A stretch of DNA of 61,044 nucleotides from a virus. Shown here piece by piece: positions 53,701 to 61,044 of this stretch. Numbering within the stretch: position 1 is the first letter of the stretch; each line of letters begins with the position of its first letter. Where the stretch lies: positions 1 to 61,044 of IMG/VR virus record IMGVR_UViG_3300036770_001422; one strand, written 5' to 3'. The position numbers and the translations under genes were made by a program. Under the pieces are notes generated by a model that worked only from the letters and a program-made list of their open reading frames with translations, had not been told where the DNA came from and ran no database searches.

Positions 53701-56700
53701 ATTTGCAGGTACACGTTTTGATTTCAGCGATGACGAAACATTAGAAAACGATACGATATTTGACAATAATGCAACACAGTTTGTAGACACAAGTCCAAAC
53801 TGCGGTGCAGTTTATATGTTTGACTATTTGGCAAACTATAATGAAAGTTTAAGTGATCCTGGTCAATATGTATATGCTCAAAGCACTAATAACTTAAATA
53901 TTAACTATGGATATAGTCCGTTATATGGTCAAGCATTAGCATTCTCTAACAACAGAGTATTAGTTGGTTCACCTAACTTCTTACCAGGAGCATATAATGG
54001 TCAAGTTGTTGTATATATTAATGCTACCGGCGAAGCAGATTGGTCAGTTTATAGAGAGTCTAGCCCAATAGTAGACATTAATAAAGTTAAGAACATACAA
54101 TTGTTTAGTGCAGAAACTAACAATACATTAATTAATCTTGATTATATTGATCCGTTACAGGGCAAAATTTTAGGTGCATGTAGAGAAAACATTAATGTAG
54201 TTTCAAACAATGACCCTGCAAGATATAACAGTACTGAAGCAGATCAACCTGGAATGACATGGGGATCAAAACAAGTTGGACAATTATGGTTTGATACTAC
54301 GAACGTTCGCTTTGTAAACTATCATCAAAATGATGATGCTAATTATAATGCAAAATATTGGGGAACAGTATTCCCAGGCAGTGACGTTGCAGTTTACAGT
54401 TGGGTATCAAGTAATGTTCCACCAAACTTGTATATAGGTCCAGGCACTCCATATGATATTACGTTGTTTTCAACACAAGATATTTTAAGTGCATCTGATG
54501 TAGTTACTCCTGTTTACTTCTTTTGGGTAAGAAATACTAATGTAATCTTTAGAAAAGAAGGTAAAACATTATCAGATAGCATTATCGAAACATACATTGC
54601 TAACCCAAAGAATTCAGGTATTAGTTTCTTTGCACCATTATTACAAAATGTATACGCAATATATAATTGCGGTCAATACTATAATGCAAACGATTCAGTA
54701 TTGCATATTGGATATTCAAATGGTAGAGGAGATGATTTAGGTCATAATGAATTTACTCTTATTAGAGCAAACTATGCTGACGACTTCTTACCAGGATTAC
54801 CAAACGAATTATTAACACATGGTTTTGATGCAAACATTCATGGCAATACACCTGCAGGTAATAACAGACCTGAATCATTATATGATAGAATGCTAGACAG
54901 TTTAGCAGGTGTAGATGAAACAGGAGAAGTTGTTCCTAATCCTTGGTTACCAAAGGCTGTGCAATCAGGTGTATTAGCAAGACCAAGACAAAGTTTCTTC
55001 TTTGATAGATTTGAAGCATTAAAGAATTATCTAACATATGCTAATGAAGTATTAGCACAGTTCCCAATCTCTGAGACAAGAAGAAACGCAAGTTTCTTAT
55101 TTGCAGAAGGTGAATTCTTTAATACTACCGACTATTGGGAATATGTAAACTGGTGGGCAACTGGATATGACAATAACACTAAATCAGCGTTACAAGTTCC
55201 TATCTATGCAGACTTAGCAACATTAAATGTACCAGTTAATACAATTGTAACAGTTAATACAAACGGTGATGGTAAATTTGAAGTTTATCGTTATGATGGT
55301 GAAGGTGTTTGGACTAGAATAGGTCTACAACAAGGTACAATTCAGTTTAAATTATACCTATGGGATTACGCTGCCGGCAAGACTGGTTTCGGAGATAACT
55401 TCTTTGATACAAGTGCATACGATGAATTCCCAAGTGAAGAAACACGTTACATTATTCGTGCATTGAACGAACAGATTTATACGGATGAGTTATTGATATT
55501 CAGAAACAAGTCATTAATACTATTGTTTGAATACATTCAAAGTGAAACTGACGAATCACAAAATTATTTACCATGGTTAAACAAAACTTCATTGGTTGAT
55601 GTGGCACACAAGATTCGTGAACTACGCCCTATCGAAGTATTCCAAAGTGATAATCAAGATTTCTTAGCAGGCTATATTAATGAAGTAAAACCTTATCACG
55701 TTGTTGTTAAAGAATTTGTATTCAAATATACAGGTGAAGAAATATTTGAAGGTAATATCACTGACTTTGATTTACCTGCAACATATAACACATCATTAGA
55801 AAAATATATTACTCCTGAATTGGTACAAACTAATGTATCATCAGATAGCCAATATTTACCAACCAATCCAATTTGGCAAACACAACCATATAATCAATGG
55901 TTCCAAAATAGAGGTGTAACAATTGGTGGACAAACTGAGTTTGAAATCACAATATTAACTTCATATCTAACGTTAGGTACAAGATTTTTAATTGTAGATA
56001 ATGCACAAGGTTTCCCAATCAATGGCGTATTACAAATTGGTGAAGAGTTAATAAGTTATTCATATGTTGACAGAGCAACTAATACAATCAGTGGATTGGT
56101 TAGAGGTTACAACAATACACCTATAACAGATCATATTCCTGGTGAGAAAATCTTTATTGACTTACCACCAGTAATTGTATTAAATGGCGGTAGAGGTTAT
56201 ATTGACCCACCAAGAGTAATTGCTTATGTTGATGAAGCATTATACGGGGCACCATTAAGACCGGCTGTGCTTGAAGCAGTAATGACATTGGACTCAGTAT
56301 TACAGATTAATGTTATTGATCCGGGTCAAGGATATCCTGTATTACCTGAGATTAGAATTGATCCAGCACTACAGATTATTTTTACAAGTGCAGACGTTAA
56401 CACATTAACTAATACAATTAGATTGTATGCGCCTAACTTACGTACAGGGGATTTAATTCAGTACAGAAAAGGTGAAATAGGTGGTGCTGTTGGTGGATTA
56501 GTTGATAGACAGTGGTACTATGTAAATCTATTAGAAAGTGATCCAACTGCGGTTATAGCGTTGTATTCAAGTTACGGCGATGCATTAAATGATAGAGATA
56601 GAATTCAAATTTATACTGATGGCACTGGTAGTGATCATACATTGAATTTGGGTGCTAAAGCAAGTGCCATAACAAGTGCAAGCCCTGTACGTGAAAACAA

Positions 56701-59700
56701 TATCAAATTACGTTTTGATAGAACAACATATACTTCACAAGTACAAGATTGGGAAGCAGGTCAATATTATGGTGCTTTCTTTGCAGGAAGTTATTCTAAT
56801 AGCGAGAAAGTTGCAAGTAGTAATGTTCTATTATATTCAACTCAACCGCCTATTGGAGATATCCTAGCATCAGCTCAAGGTGTAGCATTTGAAATTGCTA
56901 GTGTTGTAAATGATAGAAATCTTACTTGGTCAAGTTTTGTTCGTACAGTTGATAGCACTGTAGCAACAGGAAGTTTAATTAGATTAACACCGTACGATGA
57001 TGGAGCAGGTGATCCAAACAGTTCAGGATCAACCATAGGTTTCTATGTAGGAATGCCTATTAAGTTTAGTGGTCAAATTCCTAGCCCATTAACAATAGAT
57101 ACAATTTATTATGTACATAGCGTAGTTAATATTACTGATTTCACCGTATCTGCAACTGAAGGTGGACCTCAGTTAACAGGATTCAGTAATGTTTCAATTG
57201 CCACTATACCTGGCGCATTTGCATATGCAGGTCAAGTTGTAGATACCGCAGTATTGACTGTAAATTATCCGGGTATCTTAACTGCTACTGCAACACAAGC
57301 AGGATCAAATACTATTACAGTACCATTAACCGATATAGGTACTGGTGGTACTATTGGTTTCTATGTTGGATTACCGTTGTTCTTTACTGGAACAGTATAC
57401 GGTGGTGTAACACAAAATCAAGTATACTACGTTACAACTATTGTTGACAATGAAACATTTACAATGTCAGAATCATCTGACCCATTGATGTTAAGCGTTA
57501 CTGCTACAACTACTGGAACAGATATTATTACCATTGAATCAAATGATGATTTAACTATAAATGAACCTGTTATCTTTAATGAAATGCAAGTTGCAGGCGC
57601 AGACGTTACATCATTTGGTGGATTGGTATCTGGAACAACATACTATGTTGCAGAAATAGTAAGTGCTACACAGATCAAAGTATCTGCTACAATTAATGGC
57701 ACTATATTCTCATTGTCTACAGTATCCTCAGCGTCAGATACAGGATGTACATTAACTAGTCAAATAAACACACTACCATTAATTACTGCAACTGGAGCAA
57801 TGACAGTCAATGTTTCATTACCAGTAAGCCCAGGTCAAGTAAATGGTCAACAGTTTATATTGTACGAAACATCAGGTCAGTATGCAAACATTAGCGTACC
57901 TGGTAGCGATATTAGTAACTTAATTGAAAGAACATTAACAGCAACGTTAGATAATGATAAAGTTGGTATTAAACTTTCAACCGGCGGCGTAGATAATTTC
58001 TACTACAACATGCCTATACAAGTTGAAACTCCACCTGCAGGTTCAAATTTAACTGCAGGAACAACATATTATGTTGTAGAGTATACTGGTATGGAAGATC
58101 CATTGAATCCAGGAGAGTACTTTACTAAATTAGAAACAGAAGTTTATAGTACAGATGGTTCTTATAATATATTGAACTGTGATAGCACTGATAATTTATA
58201 TATTGGTATGCCAATTATATTCACTGGTCAATCCTTAGGTGGAATTGTTATTAGTGATGAATACTATGTAAGATATTTTGTAACTGACGCGGGTAGTTTT
58301 GTAGTAGGCAAATCATATACAATTGAAGTACCGGGTACAACAGACTTTACATTAATTGGCGCGGCAGATAACAATCCAGGAACAACATTTACTGCTACTG
58401 GAGTAGGTACTGGAACTGGTACAGCATACGGTGAGTATCCAAGCGTAGGTGGAACTAAATTTAAGATATCTGCTATTAAGGGTGGATCTGTTAAAACACT
58501 TACAACTGCTAATGGATTAATGACAGGCACCGGCGATCCATATGTTAAATTATCATTGTCATCAAGCGGTTCTCCTGAAGATTTAGATTATACTAATACA
58601 GAATTTAACTTAGTTCAATTCCCAAGTTCAAGTGAAGCGATACCTGTTTTACCCGTGTTCGATGTAAGTTATATTTTGGGTGGGTATAGAGTATTAATTA
58701 CTAATGGTGGATATGGTTTTGCAATTGACAATCAATTAGTAATACCGGGTAATGAATTGGGTGGAGTAACACCGGGCAATGATTTAACTATGATTGTTAA
58801 TACTATCGATGCTACTGGTGCTATTACTGACGTTATCTGTTCAGGTACAGTACCCGGATTGAGTGAGAGATATTACTTAAAAGTTATATCTCCAAACCAA
58901 TTCGAAGTATACTCTGATCCATTGATGCAAGTTCCAGTGAGTGGTATTGATTTCCCATTTGTTGGTTTCACAACAACTACAGCAACAGATGTTACAGCAT
59001 CTAATGATAGAGTTACTGTAACAAGTTCAACAGATTTTGATATTAATGATGCAGTAGTGTTTACAGGAACAATGTTCTCGTCTGAGATTACATTGGGTCA
59101 AACATATTACATATATGACAAGCCAACATCAACAACTGTTCGCTTAACAACCAATCCAGGTGGTTCAATAATTAATTTTGCAAGCAATGCTAGTGGTTCT
59201 ATGCTAATGACCAAAGCAGGAAGTTTTGCATTGTTACCAGAACCATTCTATTTCAATCAAAGCGTTGTCAAGTTCAATAACAGAGTTTATATCTGCGTAG
59301 TAAGTAACAATGACGACGAATTTATATTTGGTAAGTGGGAATTACTAGATCCTGCTGACCGTAGATTGAATGCGTTAGATAGAACAATTGGTTACTATCA
59401 ACCAACAGACAATATGCCTGGTGTTGATCTAACTCAACTATACACTGGTATTACATATCCAAATTCAACATATTTAGGTAATCCGTTTGCGCCAGCAGAA
59501 CAATACACATTAGACACCGTATTACAAGGTCAAGAATTCTATCCAACTGAAGTTGATGTAACTTCTGTTATATGGAATGGTACAAACTATCTAGCAGCCG
59601 CTAATATACCTACATACTCAGCAGTATTAGGAAGTTCTACTGGAGACAGTTGGGCAATTGCTAAGTTAACAAATGTTGGAATAGGTGCAACCGATATAAT

Positions 59701-61044
59701 TTATGCAGGTGGTTATTATGTTATCACTTCTACAAATAGTGCAACACCTATCTATAGAAGTAATGATGGTATAACATGGACTACTAATGGATACTTTACT
59801 CCATATGGTTCTGTACCATACGATAGTATTCCATATGATATGACTTCAATCAATATTGCGGCATTGTCATTATATTCAGTAGCATATAAAAATGGTTACT
59901 ACATGGCAGTCGGTGACAATATTGTGCGCAGTGACGATACATATATTTGGAGAGAAAGTTTTAACTTCAATACTGTTCTCAATAACACATTATATGGTAT
60001 AAGCCCAATAACATTATTGTCTGGTCCTGTTACAATATTTGATGGTTTTATTGCAGTTGGTAAAGGTCAACGTTATGATTACTCAACCGGTCTAACTGAA
60101 ATTGTTGATACTAATATTATCGTACAAACTACTGATGGTATATCATGGACTCAACTCCCTTCAGCAACTACTAAGGGAATGTATGGTGTTACTAGCAACA
60201 GTTCGATAGCATTAATTGTAGGTGAAGATGGTATAATCTATTATTCACAGAACGGTACTGATTGGATAGGAGTTACTGAAACTCAAGTTACAGGTATCAA
60301 TGGTGCTACAGATGTATTAGGTATTAACGCAATTAGCGGCTTAACAGTAAATGATCCTATCAGATTTACAGAGTCATTTGACGTATTAACTAGTGGTACA
60401 ACATATTATGTTCACACAGTAATATCTTCTACTCAAATTCAAGTAACTGATACTATAGGTAATCCTCCTATAGACTTATCAGGTGCAGGTTCTATTCCAG
60501 CACAAACAATCATGTACAAGTATCCAAGAACAGATACGTTACGTGATGTTCTTTGGGCTAACTCACAATTTATGGCAGTTGGTGATAATGGTAGAATTAC
60601 AACTAGCCCTGACGGTGTAACATGGACTGAAAGAGTATCAGGTACAATTCAAAATCTAAATGGATTAAATTATGTATCTGGCACAACATGGATTGTAGTT
60701 GGTGATAACAATACTATATTGAAGAGTACTGATGACGGGATTACATGGGAAAGTTCATCATTGTTCGTAGTTGCACCGACAGTATATGATGTTGTGGGCG
60801 ATCCTTTCCAATCAGGTTATGGTCCAGAAGAATTGGTTCCTGGAGTAATTACTGACGAATTAACTATGACAGTAGTAACTCGTCCAGGTACAAATTGGCC
60901 TGTGACAACATATGGGCATAGTGGTTATAACGTAGTATCATACGAATTTACACCAACATCATCAACTCAAACAGTTTATGATTGGACAGGTGATGTATTA
61001 GTTCCAGCACAATTAGCATGTTTTGTAATTAATGGTGTTACTGG
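44765..61044 (+). CDS. Giant baseplate/virion protein in the gp7 position, 3' end beyond window
   Basis: The frame is open from the ATG at 44765 to the last base (5426 codons), so the protein exceeds 5400 residues; T4 gp7 has 1032. The N-terminus TTRIRTLNFLPEIFQTPTNT with FTDLDKIINFNQYYWLPDGP resembles large baseplate/virion proteins of marine T4-like phages. Internal modules: FG-GAP-like beta-propeller repeats at about residues 2400-3085 (FGHSIS...LVIGAPY...KAYVYQR and variants), a long unique region (about 3090-3700), many ITF.G....G...YYV units (about 4090-4800), two GK(T/S)Y.I...G.TDF modules (about 2535 and 4515), and Asp-box/BNR-like repeats SNDGITWT, TTDGISWT, SPDGVTWT, STDDGITW (about 4995-5325). 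Likely role: peripheral wedge or host-contact scaffold. The start has only a weak A-rich leader. Confidence 0.85.
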   Translation, partial: MATTRIRTLNFLPEIFQTPTNTQFLGATLDQLVNPPITKRIEGYIGSKLGYGVNAKDYYVTEPTKVRTDYQLDPGVVFTKKNESTAQDFITYPGIIDSLRLEGGVTNNNDRMFESQFYSWDSFTDLDKIINFNQYYWLPDGPPAVQVAAATVFATNDYIITDLANGYNIRTLGSGAGSINPTLILLRGGTYNFYVNQSSQFWIQTAPGTSGYDPTQPNIYTRDVFGVSNNGAEQGIVTFTVPAKDAQDQYNYPGNNLVDVVSTTPFDQINGQLLSTVGSIDGVTSLNGLTVMFYDTGVPNETGYTSQYFGEGEYDTNIDLVAPLTISISATDVLGAITCSSTANLVSGQTITFDGTPFGGLDSYAVSGTIYYVDSILSSTQFTVTSYQAGSSTPQPVTLSTAFGFMTGNINQGLLEEGYTSTVSQNFYQITYVGDPSDPVLRLTPVSVIPTEQRITPVYGSSWIGRGFYRNTLGVIALIPAITAPLDTLYYQDGTSPNKVGIIKIIESNITNTLNVETDILGKKNFTSTNGITFTNGLKVEFDGDVIPSSYLQGQYYVEGVGTAIELIPVTTLVCPEDFTEGDYIPYDTAPYDIGNYDSNLFVPVLQDYITISRAGINKNAWSRSNRWFHIDVINATAEYNNDPNIVNLYATADAKAKRPIIEFYPNLKLFDAGTVGKNAIDFIDFKSTDALSQVAGQTGFYPDVETYTAYTGTLNGVVSGTSTTAIIDTTDIVGAFQIGQYVTDLRFSTSTMTYPSVLPSDAQITDIVEASGTTTLTIGWVDSISFATINNVQFVADDQQNDNYKVFDGARIVFASDTNINVKNKIYVVNFSSVTSSLLPVITLTEAPDGEVLPKDQTVVLRGFNYQGDTYFYDGIDWLKGQQKTDVNQPPLFDVVDSNNISFGDTEVYRGTTFIGSKLFAYGIGSGLDDTILGFPIRYSAIDNVGDISFDVSLNIDKFDYVSGTDPITQDVNTGYVLNYISRDVYERELGWQTAVGPSVQYQVFNFDYFIANPPANYVCDIAKLDTDQSEWPTIQVYINNVLQTSDAYTVSVGTDTTTVTLNDIINEDTVIQILLLSNQVSEKSYYTIPINLNNNPLNEDLTTANIGDIRAHYQTIYANNPNFQGPMFGSNNYRDLGNLVPYGTKIIQNSAALVLPGAFLRKQNHNIFDALLFNSREYIKFKTLLVDTINSTDYPQRFTPSYILDDALDQLSAAKSESQAFFWSDMLPSKAPYLTNTYTFNNDLDTSVYPLSRIYDFSTANYYGLLVYLSRVIEGTVVERQLITGQEYTVSTDSKSLTVTIPLQPQDQIIIKEYNQTYGSYIPNTPTKLGLYPAFIPSVVLDSDYTQPTYFIKGHDGSYTKLYGDYDPTLGILIDYRDQALLEFETRVYNNLKLSNPIPIQAYEVTPGFFRESDYSYDEYLEIYEKNFLNWIGQNRLNYKKQFYDKNNPFTFNYRNSGNKLDRQPIGQGYWRGIYEYYFGTSTPNETPWELLGFVNQPAWWTDRYGPAPYTSDNLILWGDLEAGINWNNGDPYVIPQEVRPNLLKVLPVDSAGNLLSPLDAIVGNYNDQTFQNQWDIGDDAPVELSYRRSSTWPFDLMRIMALTKPAKFFNLGVDLDNYKYSTEFNQYLVNDRSHLIISNIDIYGTGTPKTSYINWIVDYEKQLGIDATQNIKDLLFNIDVRLIYRLAGFSDKTLLKFYVEKGTPNSRNSSLLIPDESYQVLLYDNQPFDKGVYSSVIIQIDNGAFNVYGNSQSMAYFRTLTPLNNGNYDNIKVDAASVKITRDYSTEEILVPYGTSFYNIQDLSTFLASYGAWLNQKGFIFDQVEYGLEINWGQMIAEFLYWAQTGWGEGSVLTLNPSANLLKIDQPNSIVQPLTIQQTNFVLNQNLYPIQAVDMSVFRDGTLFTVKPLSQGDAIAYGQFNLSNFEHGIVFDNVTLFNDIIYNLVTGLRQTRITVRGTKTAEWNGTVTASGFILNQDNVQEWSREIKYTKGSIVLYKNKYWTALKIIQPSNVFNETDWKETEYNEIQKGLLPNSSTRSYESALYYDVNKANLEQDADLLSFSLIGYRPRDYLALADLTDITQINVYKNLIKNKGTRNAVEAFRGANLPQGGIDYEVYENWAIKSGQFGSITNNNFIEFKVNQEYMTANPSLVSLINGPSVASVQQEVPVYNLFNYSVPVQNPNILATIPKNAPAKLYPDAGYVNFNDVKMSSYFYSGLSSAVNKNGQVVPIQDFYVRNYVWLADYLAKWQVFTPVQNGRVVGARTNPNGTTTITFAEPHNLTKLDPFAIINFNSNVDGYYFVVEVVNLFEVLINLTFLTNEGQLNGEGIAVRFQSQRVDSPSDIANLPLLDSEFIKNTVWVDENSDGNWAVYRKSINYQYDREVTKAGSSTYGSAVAYTPRIGYLFSDAGLGEVYRYVLNGLTQEYDVIQTLSGNTSFGSQVLIVDNTIFVSEPTSGTPKVYVYYVNDSILSDDIITYQSPISAPIGVTNWGSALSASADGNWLYVSDVDNNKVYVYRRQSFEVDAGYLTVGKTYAITEVGDTDFAAISTTPTTTLNQIGEVFVASGTGTAGETGRARQINYELVNIIDGSTLGLTAGDNFGHSISTDYNGDTLVIGAPYIDYSGSILNWGKAYVYQRTAQTFEAQLNTTGLQTFGLAWTASTLNSATTQIYASNQIGVNVDFTGYENKPIVFSGSNFGSTGLQANKTYYIDTVVSATRITVKESRSSSTAVTLTPEASLTINGYLQLEPLYVTVNGTLISDDNYSVIGSIFNYTAPLKAGDIINISGDQFTLMQTLTTNNTPRVGVQYGYSVAVNNKGTDVLVGAPFDLSDVNEEGGVYRYTNGGSKYGIVIGTEDVNVTTNRVLLINGYSVTIPPGNATVAANAIIQEKITNITAAAQNDKLIIQVINSDLAQPNEKLLISAVDTNTLTELGIQVYTETQVIRCPHSEGPTQFGNNIKFNELNSVVISAPVGTRFAGTRFDFSDDETLENDTIFDNNATQFVDTSPNCGAVYMFDYLANYNESLSDPGQYVYAQSTNNLNINYGYSPLYGQALAFSNNRVLVGSPNFLPGAYNGQVVVYINATGEADWSVYRESSPIVDINKVKNIQLFSAETNNTLINLDYIDPLQGKILGACRENINVVSNNDPARYNSTEADQPGMTWGSKQVGQLWFDTTNVRFVNYHQNDDANYNAKYWGTVFPGSDVAVYSWVSSNVPPNLYIGPGTPYDITLFSTQDILSASDVVTPVYFFWVRNTNVIFRKEGKTLSDSIIETYIANPKNSGISFFAPLLQNVYAIYNCGQYYNANDSVLHIGYSNGRGDDLGHNEFTLIRANYADDFLPGLPNELLTHGFDANIHGNTPAGNNRPESLYDRMLDSLAGVDETGEVVPNPWLPKAVQSGVLARPRQSFFFDRFEALKNYLTYANEVLAQFPISETRRNASFLFAEGEFFNTTDYWEYVNWWATGYDNNTKSALQVPIYADLATLNVPVNTIVTVNTNGDGKFEVYRYDGEGVWTRIGLQQGTIQFKLYLWDYAAGKTGFGDNFFDTSAYDEFPSEETRYIIRALNEQIYTDELLIFRNKSLILLFEYIQSETDESQNYLPWLNKTSLVDVAHKIRELRPIEVFQSDNQDFLAGYINEVKPYHVVVKEFVFKYTGEEIFEGNITDFDLPATYNTSLEKYITPELVQTNVSSDSQYLPTNPIWQTQPYNQWFQNRGVTIGGQTEFEITILTSYLTLGTRFLIVDNAQGFPINGVLQIGEELISYSYVDRATNTISGLVRGYNNTPITDHIPGEKIFIDLPPVIVLNGGRGYIDPPRVIAYVDEALYGAPLRPAVLEAVMTLDSVLQINVIDPGQGYPVLPEIRIDPALQIIFTSADVNTLTNTIRLYAPNLRTGDLIQYRKGEIGGAVGGLVDRQWYYVNLLESDPTAVIALYSSYGDALNDRDRIQIYTDGTGSDHTLNLGAKASAITSASPVRENNIKLRFDRTTYTSQVQDWEAGQYYGAFFAGSYSNSEKVASSNVLLYSTQPPIGDILASAQGVAFEIASVVNDRNLTWSSFVRTVDSTVATGSLIRLTPYDDGAGDPNSSGSTIGFYVGMPIKFSGQIPSPLTIDTIYYVHSVVNITDFTVSATEGGPQLTGFSNVSIATIPGAFAYAGQVVDTAVLTVNYPGILTATATQAGSNTITVPLTDIGTGGTIGFYVGLPLFFTGTVYGGVTQNQVYYVTTIVDNETFTMSESSDPLMLSVTATTTGTDIITIESNDDLTINEPVIFNEMQVAGADVTSFGGLVSGTTYYVAEIVSATQIKVSATINGTIFSLSTVSSASDTGCTLTSQINTLPLITATGAMTVNVSLPVSPGQVNGQQFILYETSGQYANISVPGSDISNLIERTLTATLDNDKVGIKLSTGGVDNFYYNMPIQVETPPAGSNLTAGTTYYVVEYTGMEDPLNPGEYFTKLETEVYSTDGSYNILNCDSTDNLYIGMPIIFTGQSLGGIVISDEYYVRYFVTDAGSFVVGKSYTIEVPGTTDFTLIGAADNNPGTTFTATGVGTGTGTAYGEYPSVGGTKFKISAIKGGSVKTLTTANGLMTGTGDPYVKLSLSSSGSPEDLDYTNTEFNLVQFPSSSEAIPVLPVFDVSYILGGYRVLITNGGYGFAIDNQLVIPGNELGGVTPGNDLTMIVNTIDATGAITDVICSGTVPGLSERYYLKVISPNQFEVYSDPLMQVPVSGIDFPFVGFTTTTATDVTASNDRVTVTSSTDFDINDAVVFTGTMFSSEITLGQTYYIYDKPTSTTVRLTTNPGGSIINFASNASGSMLMTKAGSFALLPEPFYFNQSVVKFNNRVYICVVSNNDDEFIFGKWELLDPADRRLNALDRTIGYYQPTDNMPGVDLTQLYTGITYPNSTYLGNPFAPAEQYTLDTVLQGQEFYPTEVDVTSVIWNGTNYLAAANIPTYSAVLGSSTGDSWAIAKLTNVGIGATDIIYAGGYYVITSTNSATPIYRSNDGITWTTNGYFTPYGSVPYDSIPYDMTSINIAALSLYSVAYKNGYYMAVGDNIVRSDDTYIWRESFNFNTVLNNTLYGISPITLLSGPVTIFDGFIAVGKGQRYDYSTGLTEIVDTNIIVQTTDGISWTQLPSATTKGMYGVTSNSSIALIVGEDGIIYYSQNGTDWIGVTETQVTGINGATDVLGINAISGLTVNDPIRFTESFDVLTSGTTYYVHTVISSTQIQVTDTIGNPPIDLSGAGSIPAQTIMYKYPRTDTLRDVLWANSQFMAVGDNGRITTSPDGVTWTERVSGTIQNLNGLNYVSGTTWIVVGDNNTILKSTDDGITWESSSLFVVAPTVYDVVGDPFQSGYGPEELVPGVITDELTMTVVTRPGTNWPVTTYGHSGYNVVSYEFTPTSSTQTVYDWTGDVLVPAQLACFVINGVT

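Overview
The window is a 61 kb piece of a T4-like myovirus (Caudoviricetes) genome. The evidence is the set of T4-type morphogenesis proteins recognisable from their sequence: portal gp20, prohead protease gp21, scaffold gp22, major capsid gp23, baseplate proteins gp26, gp53, gp5-type spike, gp25 and gp6, recombination proteins gp46/gp47, and the late sigma factor gp55. The DNA is A+T-rich. Late promoter-like boxes of the form (G/C/A)ATAAATAC or CTAAATAC sit upstream of many structural genes, as expected for gp55-directed transcription. The protein style (giant gp7-position protein, many S74/glycine-rich/beta-helix fibers, GH19 domain in the tape measure) resembles marine, uncultured exo-T-even phages. 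The host cannot be named from this window. No terminase, DNA polymerase, sheath (gp18), tube (gp19), tRNA or photosynthesis gene is present here.

Layout. (1) 1-14681, minus strand: nine genes, eight of them fibers or adhesins, from a left-truncated glycine-rich fiber to a 1279-residue repeat fiber, built from shared modules. (2) 14772-15850: a small zinc protein on the opposite strand and a sulfotransferase-like gene, an accessory pocket between fibers and capsid. (3) 15933-21909, minus: head module gp23-gp22-gp21-acidic core protein-small core protein-gp20, in T4 order. (4) 21942-26204, minus: a 1420-residue probable tape measure carrying a GH19 muramidase/chitinase-type domain. (5) 26275-27329, plus: gp26 and a small coupled gene. 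(6) 27330-27763: 434 bp without a gene, richer in G+C and full of hairpins, probably a structured RNA. (7) 27764-33065, minus: nuclease, radical SAM protein, gp46, gp47, gp55. (8) 33207-61044, plus: baseplate block (gp48/54-like, gp53, gp27-like hub, gp5-like spike, gp25, gp6) and the first 5426 codons of a giant protein in the gp7 position that runs off the window.

How they work together. gp55 probably comes from a host-type promoter (extended -10 visible) and then turns on the late boxes of the head, tail and fiber genes. gp46/47 supply recombination ends for replication. The head genes build and mature the prohead. The baseplate block, tape measure and fibers build the contractile tail and its host-recognition tips. 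The peptidoglycan-cutting domain appears to sit in the tape measure rather than in the gp5 spike, where T4 keeps it.

Most noteworthy: the unexplained structured intergenic region, the giant baseplate protein with two kinds of beta-propeller repeats, a radical SAM/SPASM gene translationally coupled to gp46, a class of starts with a late-promoter box exactly four bases before the ATG (possible leaderless mRNAs), and face-to-face late boxes in both divergent intergenic regions.
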